Source of the DNA: Solobacterium sp.
Lineage (GTDB): Bacteria > Bacillota_I > Bacilli_A > Erysipelotrichales > Erysipelotrichaceae
DNA: 33,938 nucleotides
NCBI GenBank assembly: GCA_017459725.1
Contig: JAFUCL010000073.1
Coordinates: 1-33,938, forward strand
Reading direction: 5' to 3'
Shown: positions 25,600 through 33,938 of the stretch, piece by piece
Position numbering within the stretch: the stretch's first letter is position 1
Layout of the letters: every line of letters starts with the position of its first letter
Position numbers and translations under genes: made by a program
Notes under the pieces: model-generated
Database searches by the model: none
Told to the model about the DNA's origin: nothing
Seen by the model: only the letters and a program-made list of their open reading frames with translations

Positions 25600-26574
25600 A
25601 TGGATACAAATCCGCTTGTTTCAGTAGTGATACCGGTATTTAAGGTGGAGCAGTATCTGGTGAAGTGTCTGGACAGTGTTGCTGCTCAGTCCTACAGAAT
25701 GCTGGAAGTCATACTGGTTGACGATGGTTCGCCTGATTCCTGTCCAGCAATCTGTGACAGGTATGCCGCGTCAGATTCCCGTTTCATCGTAATTCATCAG
25801 GAAAACAAAGGTCTTTCCGGAGCCAGAAACATCGGCATTGACCGTGCATCGGGGGAATATATAACATTCATAGATTCCGATGATTATGTCGAACCGCAAT
25901 ATGTTGAAGTGATGCTCCGGAATCTGCTGGACCATAAATGCGATATATCCTGTGTTAAACATACGGTAGTATCAGAAAAGCAGAATCTGGAAGCCTGGAC
26001 AGGAAAATCATATGTGTTGACACCTGAAAAAGCACTGGAGATGATGCTGTATCACGATGACATGGATGTTTCGGCATGGGGAAAGCTGTATAGGCGTTCA
26101 TTGTTTGATACAATTCGCTTTCCGGAGGGAAGACTGTTTGAAGATGCTGCAACAACATACAAGCTGATTGACGCATCGGAACGGATTTTCCTTGATTCAC
26201 GACCTCTGTATAACTATGTCATTCGCACTACATCCATAACGACTGAATCTTTTTCACAGAAAAAACTGGATCTGATCACTTCAACGAAGGAAATGACAGA
26301 TTATGTGCGCATACACTACCCGGGATTGGAAAAGGCATGTGACCGGAGACTTCTGTACGCATATCTCAGTACACTGGTGCAGACACTGCATTCGGCAGAT
26401 ACGGATAAGCAGACCGTAAAGATGCTGATGAGCTATATCAAAGACAACAGACGCAGTGTAATGCAGGATCCGCAGACACCCGGACGGGACAAAGCGGCAC
26501 TTTTCTGTGTCGGTTTCGGATATACTTTTTTCCGCTTGGCATGGTCTTTATACAGCAGACTCAGGGTGAAATAA
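25600..26574 (+). CDS. GT2 glycosyltransferase
   Basis: A 324-residue family 2 enzyme. SVVIPVFKVEQYLVKCLDSV, VDDGSPDSCP, the ENKGLSGARNIG helix and metal-binding FIDSDDYVE define the GT-A domain (~1-210). The C-terminal part (~230-324) is helical and ends in an aromatic, basic segment that could lie on the membrane. GGAG in the sequence before ATG 25600 is a fair ribosome site. The Stealth gene starts on the base after its stop. Specificity unknown. Confidence 0.9.
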   Translation: MDTNPLVSVVIPVFKVEQYLVKCLDSVAAQSYRMLEVILVDDGSPDSCPAICDRYAASDSRFIVIHQENKGLSGARNIGIDRASGEYITFIDSDDYVEPQYVEVMLRNLLDHKCDISCVKHTVVSEKQNLEAWTGKSYVLTPEKALEMMLYHDDMDVSAWGKLYRRSLFDTIRFPEGRLFEDAATTYKLIDASERIFLDSRPLYNYVIRTTSITTESFSQKKLDLITSTKEMTDYVRIHYPGLEKACDRRLLYAYLSTLVQTLHSADTDKQTVKMLMSYIKDNRRSVMQDPQTPGRDKAALFCVGFGYTFFRLAWSLYSRLRVK

Positions 26575-27579
26575 ATGGAAAACAAAATAGACTTTGTGAT
26601 TGCATGGGTTGACGGCAATGATCCGGAATGGCGAAAGGAGAGGGATTGTTACAGACATCCTGATGCACATACGGACAGCAGGGATATACGCTACAGGGAC
26701 TGGGATAATCTGGTTTTCTTTTTCCGCAGCGTTGAACGGTTTGCTCCGTGGGTCAACATGATTCATTTTGTGACGTACGGGCACTTGCCGAAATGGCTGA
26801 ATACAGAACATCCTAAGATCAATATTGTAAAACATGCAGATTTTATACCTGCTGAATATCTGCCGGTATTCAATGCAAATCCGATTGAGATGAATCTGCA
26901 TAGAATTAGCGGTCTTACAGAGCAGTTTGTGTATTTCAATGACGATATGCTTTTGCTGAAACCGTGCAAGCAGCAGGATTTTTTCGTTGACGGGTTACCG
27001 TGTGACATTGGGGTGATGAATGCCCATATATCAGACAGGGAGATGGGCAATCACATTGAAGTGGCGGATATGGATATTATCAATGCACATTTTCATAAGA
27101 AAGATGTGCTGAAGAAAAGCATTAAGAAGTGGTTCAACCTTAAATACAAAAGAGAACTGATCAGAAATTTCTGCCTGCTGCCATGGAATGAATTTCCGGG
27201 GCTGCTCCATCAGCATATTCCGACATCATTCCTTAAATCGACGTTTGAAACGGTATGGAATCTGGAAGAAGATGCGCTGAAGGAAACGTGCAGGCACAGA
27301 TTCCGTAACAGTCTGGATTTAAACCAATGGCTCTTTGAAGATTGGCAGCGGTGCTCCGGACAGTTTGTGCCGCGTGATGCGAATGCAGGAAGATCCTTTG
27401 CATTTACCCAAGACCAGGCAAAAAATGAGCAGCTGTTCAGAATGATAAAGGAACAGAAGTATAAACTGATCTGCCTCAATGACATGGTTCTGGATGACTC
27501 ATTTGAAGCGGTAAAAGCAAAGCTTGTAGAAACTTTGGAAACCGTCTTCCCTGAGAAGAGTTCATTCGAAAAGGAATGA
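26575..27579 (+). CDS. Stealth-family capsular phosphotransferase
   Basis: A 334-residue Stealth protein, normal length for bacterial members. Conserved region 1 is DFVIAWVDGNDPEW near the N-terminus. Region 2 holds RYRDWDNLVFFFRSVERFAPWV, NANPIEMNLHRI and FVYFNDDMLLLKP. Later His-rich segments (PGLLHQHIPTSF) and the NQWLFEDWQ stretch fit regions 3 and 4. The family transfers a sugar 1-phosphate from a nucleotide sugar to a sugar hydroxyl, as in meningococcal capsule synthesis and the animal GlcNAc-1-phosphotransferase. The polymer of this locus should therefore contain phosphodiester bonds. It is fully intergenic-free with its neighbours (AGGGTGA upstream in the previous gene). Confidence 0.92.
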   Translation: MENKIDFVIAWVDGNDPEWRKERDCYRHPDAHTDSRDIRYRDWDNLVFFFRSVERFAPWVNMIHFVTYGHLPKWLNTEHPKINIVKHADFIPAEYLPVFNANPIEMNLHRISGLTEQFVYFNDDMLLLKPCKQQDFFVDGLPCDIGVMNAHISDREMGNHIEVADMDIINAHFHKKDVLKKSIKKWFNLKYKRELIRNFCLLPWNEFPGLLHQHIPTSFLKSTFETVWNLEEDALKETCRHRFRNSLDLNQWLFEDWQRCSGQFVPRDANAGRSFAFTQDQAKNEQLFRMIKEQKYKLICLNDMVLDDSFEAVKAKLVETLETVFPEKSSFEKE

Positions 27580-27583
27580 GTAT

Positions 27584-28597
27584 ATGAAACCACTAATCAG
27601 TGTCATTATCCCTGTCTACAATTCACAAAGTACATTGGTGCGATGTATTGAATCTGTTCTGACGCAGACAATCATCGACAGGACTGAAATAATACTTGTC
27701 GATGATGAATCCGCTGACAGTTCTGTCAGTATCTGCAGGCGGTATACTGAAGCACACCCCAATATAACTTTGATTGAAGCGAAGCACGGCGGTATTTCAC
27801 ATTCCAGGAATACCGGTTTTGCGCATGCAAAAGGTGAGTTTATCAGTTTCGTGGACAGTGATGATTTCATGGAACCACTGATGCTGGAAAAGCTTCTGGC
27901 GGAGTTTTCGGATGATGAAATCGATGCGGCAGTTACGTCATACAATGACATATATGGTTCTGAAAAGGTACGGGAAGGTTCATTGTACGAACTGGCCGGT
28001 CAGACGATACCGCAGGCGGAGATGATTAAAGCGTGCAGACACTATTATTCATATGCTGAAAATATACCGTGTTATATTACGAATTATCTGATACGAAAAG
28101 ATGCTGTTGTTCCGTTTGAGGAAGACCTGCAGTTCATGGAGGATGCGGAATTTCTTTCGAGGATGCTGTTCAATGTTAGAAAGATACGCTTCACCGGATA
28201 TCATCTGTACAACTATTATTACAATGTTCATGGTGTGACCAAGAGTAAGGAAAATGTGTACAGTAATATCATTGATCTGACAAAAGCAGGCAGAAAGATT
28301 GCACAGAACCTGAAGAGACATGGTATCTATGATGAACTGGCGGATGGCTTTAATAAGATGCAGTGCATGGGGACCGTCAATAAGCTGATGCTGATCCACA
28401 GAGAGTCACTGAAAGATATCTGTAATGTAATCAGGAAATGCCTGGATAATAATGATGTGAGAGATGTATTCGCACATGCGGATATATCGGATCTGTCATT
28501 CAGGATGAAACTCGTTGTGTGGCTGTTCAGACACGCACAGGTTCTCCTGTTGGCAATATTGATAAAATGCAGAGGCATACACAGTCAGAAACCGTAA
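27584..28597 (+). CDS. GT2 glycosyltransferase
   Basis: A 337-residue family 2 enzyme with SVIIPVYNSQSTLVRCIESV, VDDESADSS, the KHGGISHSRNTG helix and FVDSDDFME. Asp replaces Gly in the usual DDGS turn (VDDES), which is tolerated in the family. The C-terminal ~100 residues are helical and basic. AAGGAAT, seven bases before ATG 27584, serves as ribosome site inside the end of the Stealth gene. Last gene of block 3; no clear terminator follows before the secreted-protein genes. Confidence 0.9.
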   Translation: MKPLISVIIPVYNSQSTLVRCIESVLTQTIIDRTEIILVDDESADSSVSICRRYTEAHPNITLIEAKHGGISHSRNTGFAHAKGEFISFVDSDDFMEPLMLEKLLAEFSDDEIDAAVTSYNDIYGSEKVREGSLYELAGQTIPQAEMIKACRHYYSYAENIPCYITNYLIRKDAVVPFEEDLQFMEDAEFLSRMLFNVRKIRFTGYHLYNYYYNVHGVTKSKENVYSNIIDLTKAGRKIAQNLKRHGIYDELADGFNKMQCMGTVNKLMLIHRESLKDICNVIRKCLDNNDVRDVFAHADISDLSFRMKLVVWLFRHAQVLLLAILIKCRGIHSQKP

Positions 28598-28701
28598 GCT
28601 GAGCATGGAGCAAGATTTGAGATGAAAACTGCCTGTATATCCAGGTAATCAACATTTGGAAGACAGCATTTTTTGCGGAAGACACTGCAGAGCCGGATAA
28701 T

Positions 28702-28733
28702 TTGAATCTGTATTGAATAATCAGAGGTATAAT
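28702..28733 (+). promoter_or_regulatory. probable promoter of the first secreted Fn3 protein
   Basis: A perfect TATAAT at 28728-28733. The best upstream match, TTGAAT at 28702-28707, is 20 bases away, longer than ideal. A start near 28740 would leave a leader of about 60 bases before ATG 28800. No strong terminator lies between 28597 and this site. Confidence 0.45.
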
Positions 28734-28799
28734 CAAAAATACAGTATCTGATAATCATAGTCAGTGATACCCGGATATTTACTGAAAGAAGGTATTTTT

Positions 28800-30584
28800 A
28801 TGTGTTTCAAGCGCTTCATTGTTTTTTGGCTGAGTATTGTACTGTCTTTTTCTTCATCGGTTTCAGCAGTTTCTGCTGAGGAAATCCCGTCCGAAACATC
28901 AATTCCTGCCGAAACACAGGAAATCAATGAAGCTGCGGATGATTACGAAACAGCGGAAACGGTTGTTCAGACAGATGAAGAGAGTACCGTTGAATCTGAG
29001 CAGAACGATAATCCGGATGATGAAAAACCTGCTCCGGATATAGCGACCGGAAATGAAAGTGCAGATGATTTGCATGTTGTTGAAGAAACAGAAATAACAG
29101 TAACTTCTGAGACGGATGATGAAAACACTGATGATACCGAAATAATGCAGGAGCCGTCCGCAGAGGTAATTCAAATGCAGGAACAGAAAGAATCTCCTAA
29201 AACCACTTCTGCTGTGGATGAACCAACGGAACACCCTGCAGCAGAGGAAATACAGAGTCAGGAACATGAGGCCAATTCATCAATCATGCCTGCTTCAATA
29301 GAAAGCAATCTTTTGACATCAGCCGCATCTGTTTCCGTAAATGCAACCGTGACATTTTCATCAGGGGTGTCGTACAAAGGGAAAACACCGTATGTAATCT
29401 ATAATGGGAATGAATACAGACCTGCTGTTAATGTAACGAATAAGGAAAGCGGAGAAGTGATAGATCCTGCGTATTATGACGTAACATACGTAAATAACAT
29501 CAATCCGGGAACCGGCAGAGTGAATGTGACACTCAAGGGGAAATACAGCGGAAAGGCATCCGCAACCTTCAAGATCTATCTTCCGGCAACTGCCAGCACA
29601 GCGATAGAGAATACAGATGAAGGAATACATTTAACCTGGGCACCTGTGGAAGGAGCGAAGGGATATGTGATCTACAGACGTGCATGGAATCTGGTATCAG
29701 CGGGATGGACAACGTTTGAGAGATGGAACAACACGACAGATACGGAGTGGACGGACACAAAGGTGTATGCCGGCACAAGATATCAGTATGGAGTGAAAGC
29801 ATACTTTAATGATCCGATGGACAACTACAATCTGGGTGAAGTAGGACCGCTGAAGACAACGGTATGTATCACTGTACGTGTGCTGAATTCGGTGACACCC
29901 GGTCCGAAACAAATGACTGTGAAATGGACACCGTCAAAGGTATTCACAGGATACCAGATCAAATATGCTACAGACTCCGCTTTCACTAAAAATGTTAAAG
30001 CCGTCAAGATAACTGAATCCTCTAAAGCATCTGAGGTCATAAAGAATCTTGTGTCAGGACAAACATACTATGTAACAGTCCGTTCTTACCAGGTGTTTGA
30101 AGGAATGACATATTTCGGCGGCTGGTCAAATGTGAAGAGTGCAGCAATAATGTTGCAGACACCGGTTCTTACTGCAATATCCAATACCGGAAATACAGTC
30201 AGACTTGATTGGAAGGCAGTGGATGGAGCTGCGCTGTATCTGGTAATGCGGAAAGCGGATTCAGGCAGCTGGCAGTCAATCGGCACAACAAAGGAAACTT
30301 ATTATCTGGATTCATCTGTAAGCGGCAATCATACGTATTCATATACTGTCAGATGTGTCAGTGCAGATGGCAAATCGTATGAAAGTGCATATGATGCAAA
30401 CGGTAAGACAGTTAAATATGTTGGTCTGGTTTACTGGGCTGCTAACGGAAAGGCCGGCAGTTATCATTTAAGCCTGAATTGTACCGCACTAAAAAGATCG
30501 AAGAATATTGGTTCCGGCACATTAGAGGACGCCCGCAGAAACGGCAAAACAGATCCGTGTAATCTGTGTGCATCGGGAAACTGA
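28800..30584 (+). CDS. secreted Fn3 protein with C-terminal zinc-type module
   Basis: A 594-residue exported protein. A signal peptide (~1-26, cut after AVSA) is followed by an acidic Glu/Thr/Ser-rich spacer to ~180. Residues ~185-258 are a Firmicutes surface beta-sandwich with NNINPGTGRVNVTLKGKYSG. The paired Fn3 module spans ~262-450 (VIYRRAWNLVSAGWTTFERW; VFTGYQIKYA; YYVTVRSYQ). A third Fn3 domain reaches ~540. The end, VYWAANGKAGSYH...C...CNLC (~540-594), matches the His-Cys-CxxC module seen at the tails of secreted nucleases. No LPXTG, SLH or choline-binding repeats are present, so retention must be by another means. AGAAGG at 28787-28792 fixes ATG 28800 over GTG 28764. Confidence 0.85.
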   Translation: MCFKRFIVFWLSIVLSFSSSVSAVSAEEIPSETSIPAETQEINEAADDYETAETVVQTDEESTVESEQNDNPDDEKPAPDIATGNESADDLHVVEETEITVTSETDDENTDDTEIMQEPSAEVIQMQEQKESPKTTSAVDEPTEHPAAEEIQSQEHEANSSIMPASIESNLLTSAASVSVNATVTFSSGVSYKGKTPYVIYNGNEYRPAVNVTNKESGEVIDPAYYDVTYVNNINPGTGRVNVTLKGKYSGKASATFKIYLPATASTAIENTDEGIHLTWAPVEGAKGYVIYRRAWNLVSAGWTTFERWNNTTDTEWTDTKVYAGTRYQYGVKAYFNDPMDNYNLGEVGPLKTTVCITVRVLNSVTPGPKQMTVKWTPSKVFTGYQIKYATDSAFTKNVKAVKITESSKASEVIKNLVSGQTYYVTVRSYQVFEGMTYFGGWSNVKSAAIMLQTPVLTAISNTGNTVRLDWKAVDGAALYLVMRKADSGSWQSIGTTKETYYLDSSVSGNHTYSYTVRCVSADGKSYESAYDANGKTVKYVGLVYWAANGKAGSYHLSLNCTALKRSKNIGSGTLEDARRNGKTDPCNLCASGN

Positions 30585-30690
30585 TTTAAACCCGGTCGGC
30601 GGATGTTCTTTTGCTGAGAATACCGGCAGTTTCAAATGGAATTGACGATGTGAGTACACGTTATTGTTGTGCAAGTAAAGATATAAGTTT

Positions 30691-30716
30691 ATTGATAGAT
30701 ATAATTAATTATCAAT
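30691..30716 (+). promoter_or_regulatory. inverted repeat around a TATAAT box
   Basis: ATTGATA (30691-30697) and TATCAAT (30710-30716) are exact inverted repeats separated by 12 bases that contain TATAAT (30700-30705). This could be an operator over the promoter of the next gene. It is very A-T rich, so chance cannot be excluded, and no -35 is evident. Confidence 0.35.
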
Positions 30717-30757
30717 GCGATAATATTTGCAGAATATCAATGGAGAGAGTACTTACT

Positions 30758-32139
30758 ATGAAAAAAATACTGTGGATTGTTACTTTGGTTTTATTAATGA
30801 TAACAGGGGCTTTTGGTAATGCAGAAATTGTTCTGGCAGAGGATCCGTCATTGATTGTTCTGCCGCAAAGCAAGAGTGCAGCTCCTGAATTGAAGGTGGT
30901 TAACGGATATAATAACGCTGCTGGCTCATATATTTTAAGAGTAATACGCATGAAGATCATTGGTGCAAGTTCACTGTTCCGCAGTCTGATACATCCGGAA
31001 ACGGCACTTTTTATCAGATAGAAATTACCACACAACTGTATAGTGGAGTTGATGTGTTTCTGTACAACAACTATGAACAGAAAATCGAATATGATTATGC
31101 TTCTGATGGTGTACCGTCTCATATCAATCGGAAACTGAACGCGGGTACATACTATGTGTGTTTTTCAAATGACTCAGTATATGAAGGTGAAGGATATATC
31201 AGTTTTTCACTGACGAAGCAAAAAGATGATCTGTCTGATAAGTCTGAGGCTGCTGCTTCACTTACACCGGGTTTTCACCAGATTTACATTGACGGTTACG
31301 GCGATGAGGACTGGTATAAGTTTACTGCAATGAGCAACAAGGTGTCTTTCACCGTACACAACCAGTATTATGGCAACAATAACTTTGGCCGCGGAATATA
31401 TATTTACGGGTCGAATATGGTCGAAGCAGACCATGTTAGTTGCGGATATGGCAGCACAAAGACAAAGTCGGTTTCTGTGACAAAAGGAAATACATATTAT
31501 GTGCAGATTGTTTCGACAAAAGCCTATGAGTGGGGAGCGAAAGCGGCATTTGAGTTTAAAAACGGTCTTCCCGCAACAACTAGTACATATGTTGAGAATA
31601 CAGCCGGCGGCATTCGGCTTTCCTGGGATCTTGTTCCGGGAGCGTCAGGATATGTTATTTACCGCAGGGCATGGAATCTTGCGTCCTCGGGATGGACTTC
31701 TTTTGAAAGATGGGGCAATACAACATCTACGAAATGGCTTGATACAAAAGTCTATGCAGGTACGCGTTATCAATATGGTGTAAAGGCATACTATACAGAT
31801 CAGTATAATTCCTATGCACTGGGAGAGGTCGGCCCACTGAAGACAACTGTCCGTATCACTCCGCGTATACTGGAATCTGTTACCGGCGGTGTAAATCAAC
31901 TGACCGTTAAATGGACTCCATCCAAGAACTTTAGCGGTTACCAGATTAAATATGCTACAAATTCAGCTTTTAAAAATGCAAAGAGCATAAAAATCACAAA
32001 CCCGGCAGCTGCCTCTGCAGTTCTGAAAAATCTTTCCTCTGGTACCAAGTATTATGTTACTGTGCGTTCCTATCATATATTTGAAGGAATGACATACTTT
32101 GGACCATGGTCTAATGTCCGGACGGGTACTGCCAGGTAG
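30758..32139 (+). pseudogene. secreted PPC-Fn3 protein, frameshifted in a T run
   Basis: Two frames make one protein. The first (ATG 30758, GGAGAG at 30742-30747) encodes a signal peptide (KKILWIVTLVLLMITGAF..., cut near VLA-ED) and the start of a domain up to NNAAGSYI. The second, read from about 30931, continues with KSNTHEDHWCKFTVPQ and runs to TAG 32139. The switch point is TTTT at 30933-30936, and one more T would restore a single ~460-residue frame. Two pre-peptidase C-terminal-like domains (EDHWCKFTV and DEDWYKFTA) precede the paired Fn3 module (VIYRRAWNLASSGWTSFERW; FSGYQIKYA; FEGMTYFGPW). No wall anchor is present. A sequencing error or on/off slippage are both possible. Confidence 0.8.
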
Positions 32140-32170
32140 GGAAATCTAAGCAGTACAGCATGCTGAAAGG

Positions 32171-32197
32171 AGTGACGGAACTATCCGTCACTTTTTT
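32171..32197 (+). terminator. intrinsic terminator
   Basis: AGTGACGGA (32171-32179) pairs perfectly with TCCGTCACT (32184-32192) around ACTA and is followed by T6. It lies 31 bases after the frameshifted gene's stop. Confidence 0.9.
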
Positions 32198-32284
32198 GTC
32201 AACCCCTGTTCGGGTGGTTAGAATGATGTGTCTAATTTGATATTTTTTTCTTAGCAATTGGTATTTTTGCTGGAGGTAAATGAC

Positions 32285-33874
32285 ATGAGAAGAGTTCTGT
32301 CTGTTTTCATAAGTCTGGTTCTTACAGTCGGCATGAGTTTGGTGCCGTTTGAAAAACAGTTTGTGTATGCGGAAGGTGGTTATCCGGATATCACTAATCT
32401 GACAATTGATGAAAACGGTATGATGACGTGGGATGCGGTGGAGGGCGCACACTACTATGATATCTATTACGGTGATGATATTCATAATGTCGGTGCTTAT
32501 TCGGAAGAAAACCGGTTCGACTTATATGAAGCCTTCCGTGATTCAGGAATCAAGAGCGGGGATCATGTGGTCAGAGTTGTTGCATCACCCGGTAATCTTG
32601 CTGAATCATCAGTGACCTATCATTATGTGGCAGATAATCAATGCCCGGATCCAACCGGACTTTACTGGGATGGATATACATTGCACTGGGATGATCTGGG
32701 GTCTGAGTTCAGTTATACAGTCTGGTTCTATGAGACTCATGAAAACGGAACCACTTCATTTATAAAGTGGGCTTACGCAGACGGTAACCAATGCGATATA
32801 TCGCAGATAGCTGCAGAAAAGAGTATCCGTTATTCTGTCGGTGTCGTTGCTGCGCACAGTGACTGGGCTGATAGCAATATGATAATGTCTTCCTCAATCG
32901 CCGGCCGTTTTACCATACAGCCGCTAAATCTCTCCATTTCCGGTGATATTCTCAGTTTTGGGGAATTGATTGATGATGAAGGCAACACTCCGGGCAGTTA
33001 TTATGTAATGATCGATAATGGGTCGGATTATGAGAGTTTCACTTCATATGAGCCGACTTACAATATCAAGGAGTTCCTGGAAACAAACAGTCTGCCGGAA
33101 GGATACTGGGGAATGTATGCCTATGCCTACAGCCAGGATGGAGTGAGACTGAATGATACAAGCAATACAGTGTATTATCGTTACGGCAACCCCGATTCAT
33201 ATATGGTTTCATTTGATGCTAACGGAGGCAGGGGTTATATCGAAAGTGTTTTTGTCGAGAAAAACACGAATTATGTTGTTACAGATGCTGAGTTTACGGC
33301 TCCCACAGGTTATGCATTCTCACATTGGTATACAGAGGAATATGGTGATGTTTATGCGAGTGATTCACTGCCTGTAAATGACGAAACTGGTGATATTGTT
33401 TTGGTTGCGCAATGGCGCAAGAGAGACATTGAAGCGGTAATAAACGTAGATGAACTGCAGTGGGAGCCATATCCCGGTGCCACATATTACTCAGTCGGTG
33501 TTGGGGTAGGTGCTTTTGACGAAAGTACTGGTTCCTTTCATGGCGGTGTAGTAAATGCGGATACTTTGAGTATAGATCTTTGGAGATACTGTGCGCAGTA
33601 TGAAATGGAACCGGGTACGATAACCGTTGTTCTGAATGCACTGGACCAGGAAAGCAGAGAACTGGCGGACTGGTGGATAGGATATTATACGTATGATCCT
33701 GATGGTGCAGAGAGAGCACTGGTCATATTTGATCTTAATGGGCAATATAATCCTGGGATTAATATGGCGCATTCGATCGAAGTGCTCAAAGGACAGAGTG
33801 AAAACGTTGGCGCGTTAGTGCCACCCCGTCGGCTCATTCTGAGCCACCCGCGTCGGTCAATTTTGTGCCACTAA
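32285..33874 (+). pseudogene. secreted InlB-repeat surface protein cut by an insertion
   Basis: GGAGGT at 32272-32277 gives ATG 32285. A signal peptide (MRRVLSVFISLVLTVGM..., cut near VYA-EG) leads to three or more Fn3/Ig-like beta modules with little similarity to the paired Fn3 type (~35-315). An InlB B-type repeat follows (SFDANGGRGY...FSHWYTEEYGD...LVAQW, ~318-380). After another beta region, a second InlB repeat starts at VIFDLNGQYNP near 480 but never reaches its GW core. From about 33817 the DNA becomes repeats typical of an insertion-sequence end, and the frame stops at 33874 with foreign residues (RRLILSHPRRSILCH). The 529-residue product thus lacks its real C-terminus and any anchor it held. 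Confidence 0.75.
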
Positions 33875-33938
33875 AATCGCTGGTAATAGTGCCACTTTCA
33901 ATATCTATAGAATAGACTATGCAGGCTTCGTGCATAGT
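33817..33938. mobile_element. end of an IS21-type insertion sequence (partial)
   Basis: Four copies of a G(T/A)GCCAC word start at 33818, 33841, 33865 and 33889, so spacing is 23-24 bp. The first two extend into CCCCGTCGGCTCA and CCCGCGTCGGTCA. Iterated transposase-binding repeats just inside the tip are typical of IS21-family ends, and TGGCACAAAATTGACC-like words (here on the minus strand, 33872-33857) are familiar from them. No transposase is inside the window, so the family is a judgement. The element interrupts the InlB-repeat gene and continues to the right. Confidence 0.55.
33916..33938. repeat. perfect hairpin inside the insertion end
   Basis: ACTATGCA (33916-33923) and TGCATAGT (33931-33938) form an 8-bp perfect inverted repeat around GGCTTCG, cut off by the window edge so the stem may be longer. 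It could keep outside transcription from entering the transposase genes or form part of their promoter. Confidence 0.5.

Noticed and set aside
30925..30945. Programmed -1 frameshift in the PPC-Fn3 gene
   Set aside because: The T run is only four long, the zero-frame codons (TAT ATT TTA) do not form an X-XXY-YYZ slippery heptamer, and no downstream structure was seen. A simple one-base deletion explains it better.

Overview
The window reads as chromosome of a Gram-positive, mid-GC member of the Bacillota, probably an anaerobic gut lineage such as Erysipelotrichia or Lachnospiraceae. Support comes from AGGAGG-type ribosome sites, intrinsic terminators, Firmicutes-type secreted proteins (fibronectin type III, InlB-like repeats, a nuclease-tail type zinc module) and a DUF2304/DUF4422/Stealth polysaccharide locus. 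The lineage is inferred from gene content, not from a marker gene.

Left part (1-10.05 kb). A short ORF remnant sits between two terminators. Two palindromes centred exactly 40 bp apart follow, then an AraC-type regulator read leftward. Divergent from it is a cytoplasmic carbohydrate operon: GH3 glycosidase, HAD phosphatase and GH2 beta-galactosidase-like enzyme, with no transporter. Next come a TM2/zinc-ribbon protein with an SPFH-SHOCT protein, and a YtcJ-type amidohydrolase on the minus strand.

Middle and right (10.4-28.6 kb). This is a large cell-surface polysaccharide locus in three transcription blocks. Block 1 has a DPM-like GT2, DUF2304, a double phosphoglycosyl transferase (first domain apparently dead, second intact) and DUF4422. 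Block 2 has a GT2, a polysaccharide pyruvyl transferase and a MenD-like ThDP enzyme. Block 3 has an SDR, a Wzm/Wzt-type ABC exporter, a membrane-anchored Fn3 protein, a GT2-GT4-coiled-coil fusion, a GT2, a Stealth phosphotransferase and another GT2. A heteropolymer with phosphodiester and pyruvyl groups, exported by the ABC pair, is the simplest reading.

Right end (28.7-33.9 kb). Three secreted proteins follow. Two carry the same paired Fn3 module that is found on the membrane protein of the exporter operon and, decayed, at 14.5 kb. One of these has a frameshift in a T run. The third is cut by what looks like the end of an IS21-type insertion sequence with ~24-bp iterated repeats, which runs off the window.

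Main points of interest: (1) a MenD-like enzyme plus SDR inside a glycan locus, with no other menaquinone gene in the window; (2) the tandem phosphoglycosyl transferase with Asp-Gly in place of the catalytic Asp-Glu in its first domain; (3) an Fn3 pair shared by the exporter operon and the secreted proteins, a candidate module for binding the locus's own polymer; (4) two genes that look leaderless, each with TATAAT exactly 7 nt before the ATG.
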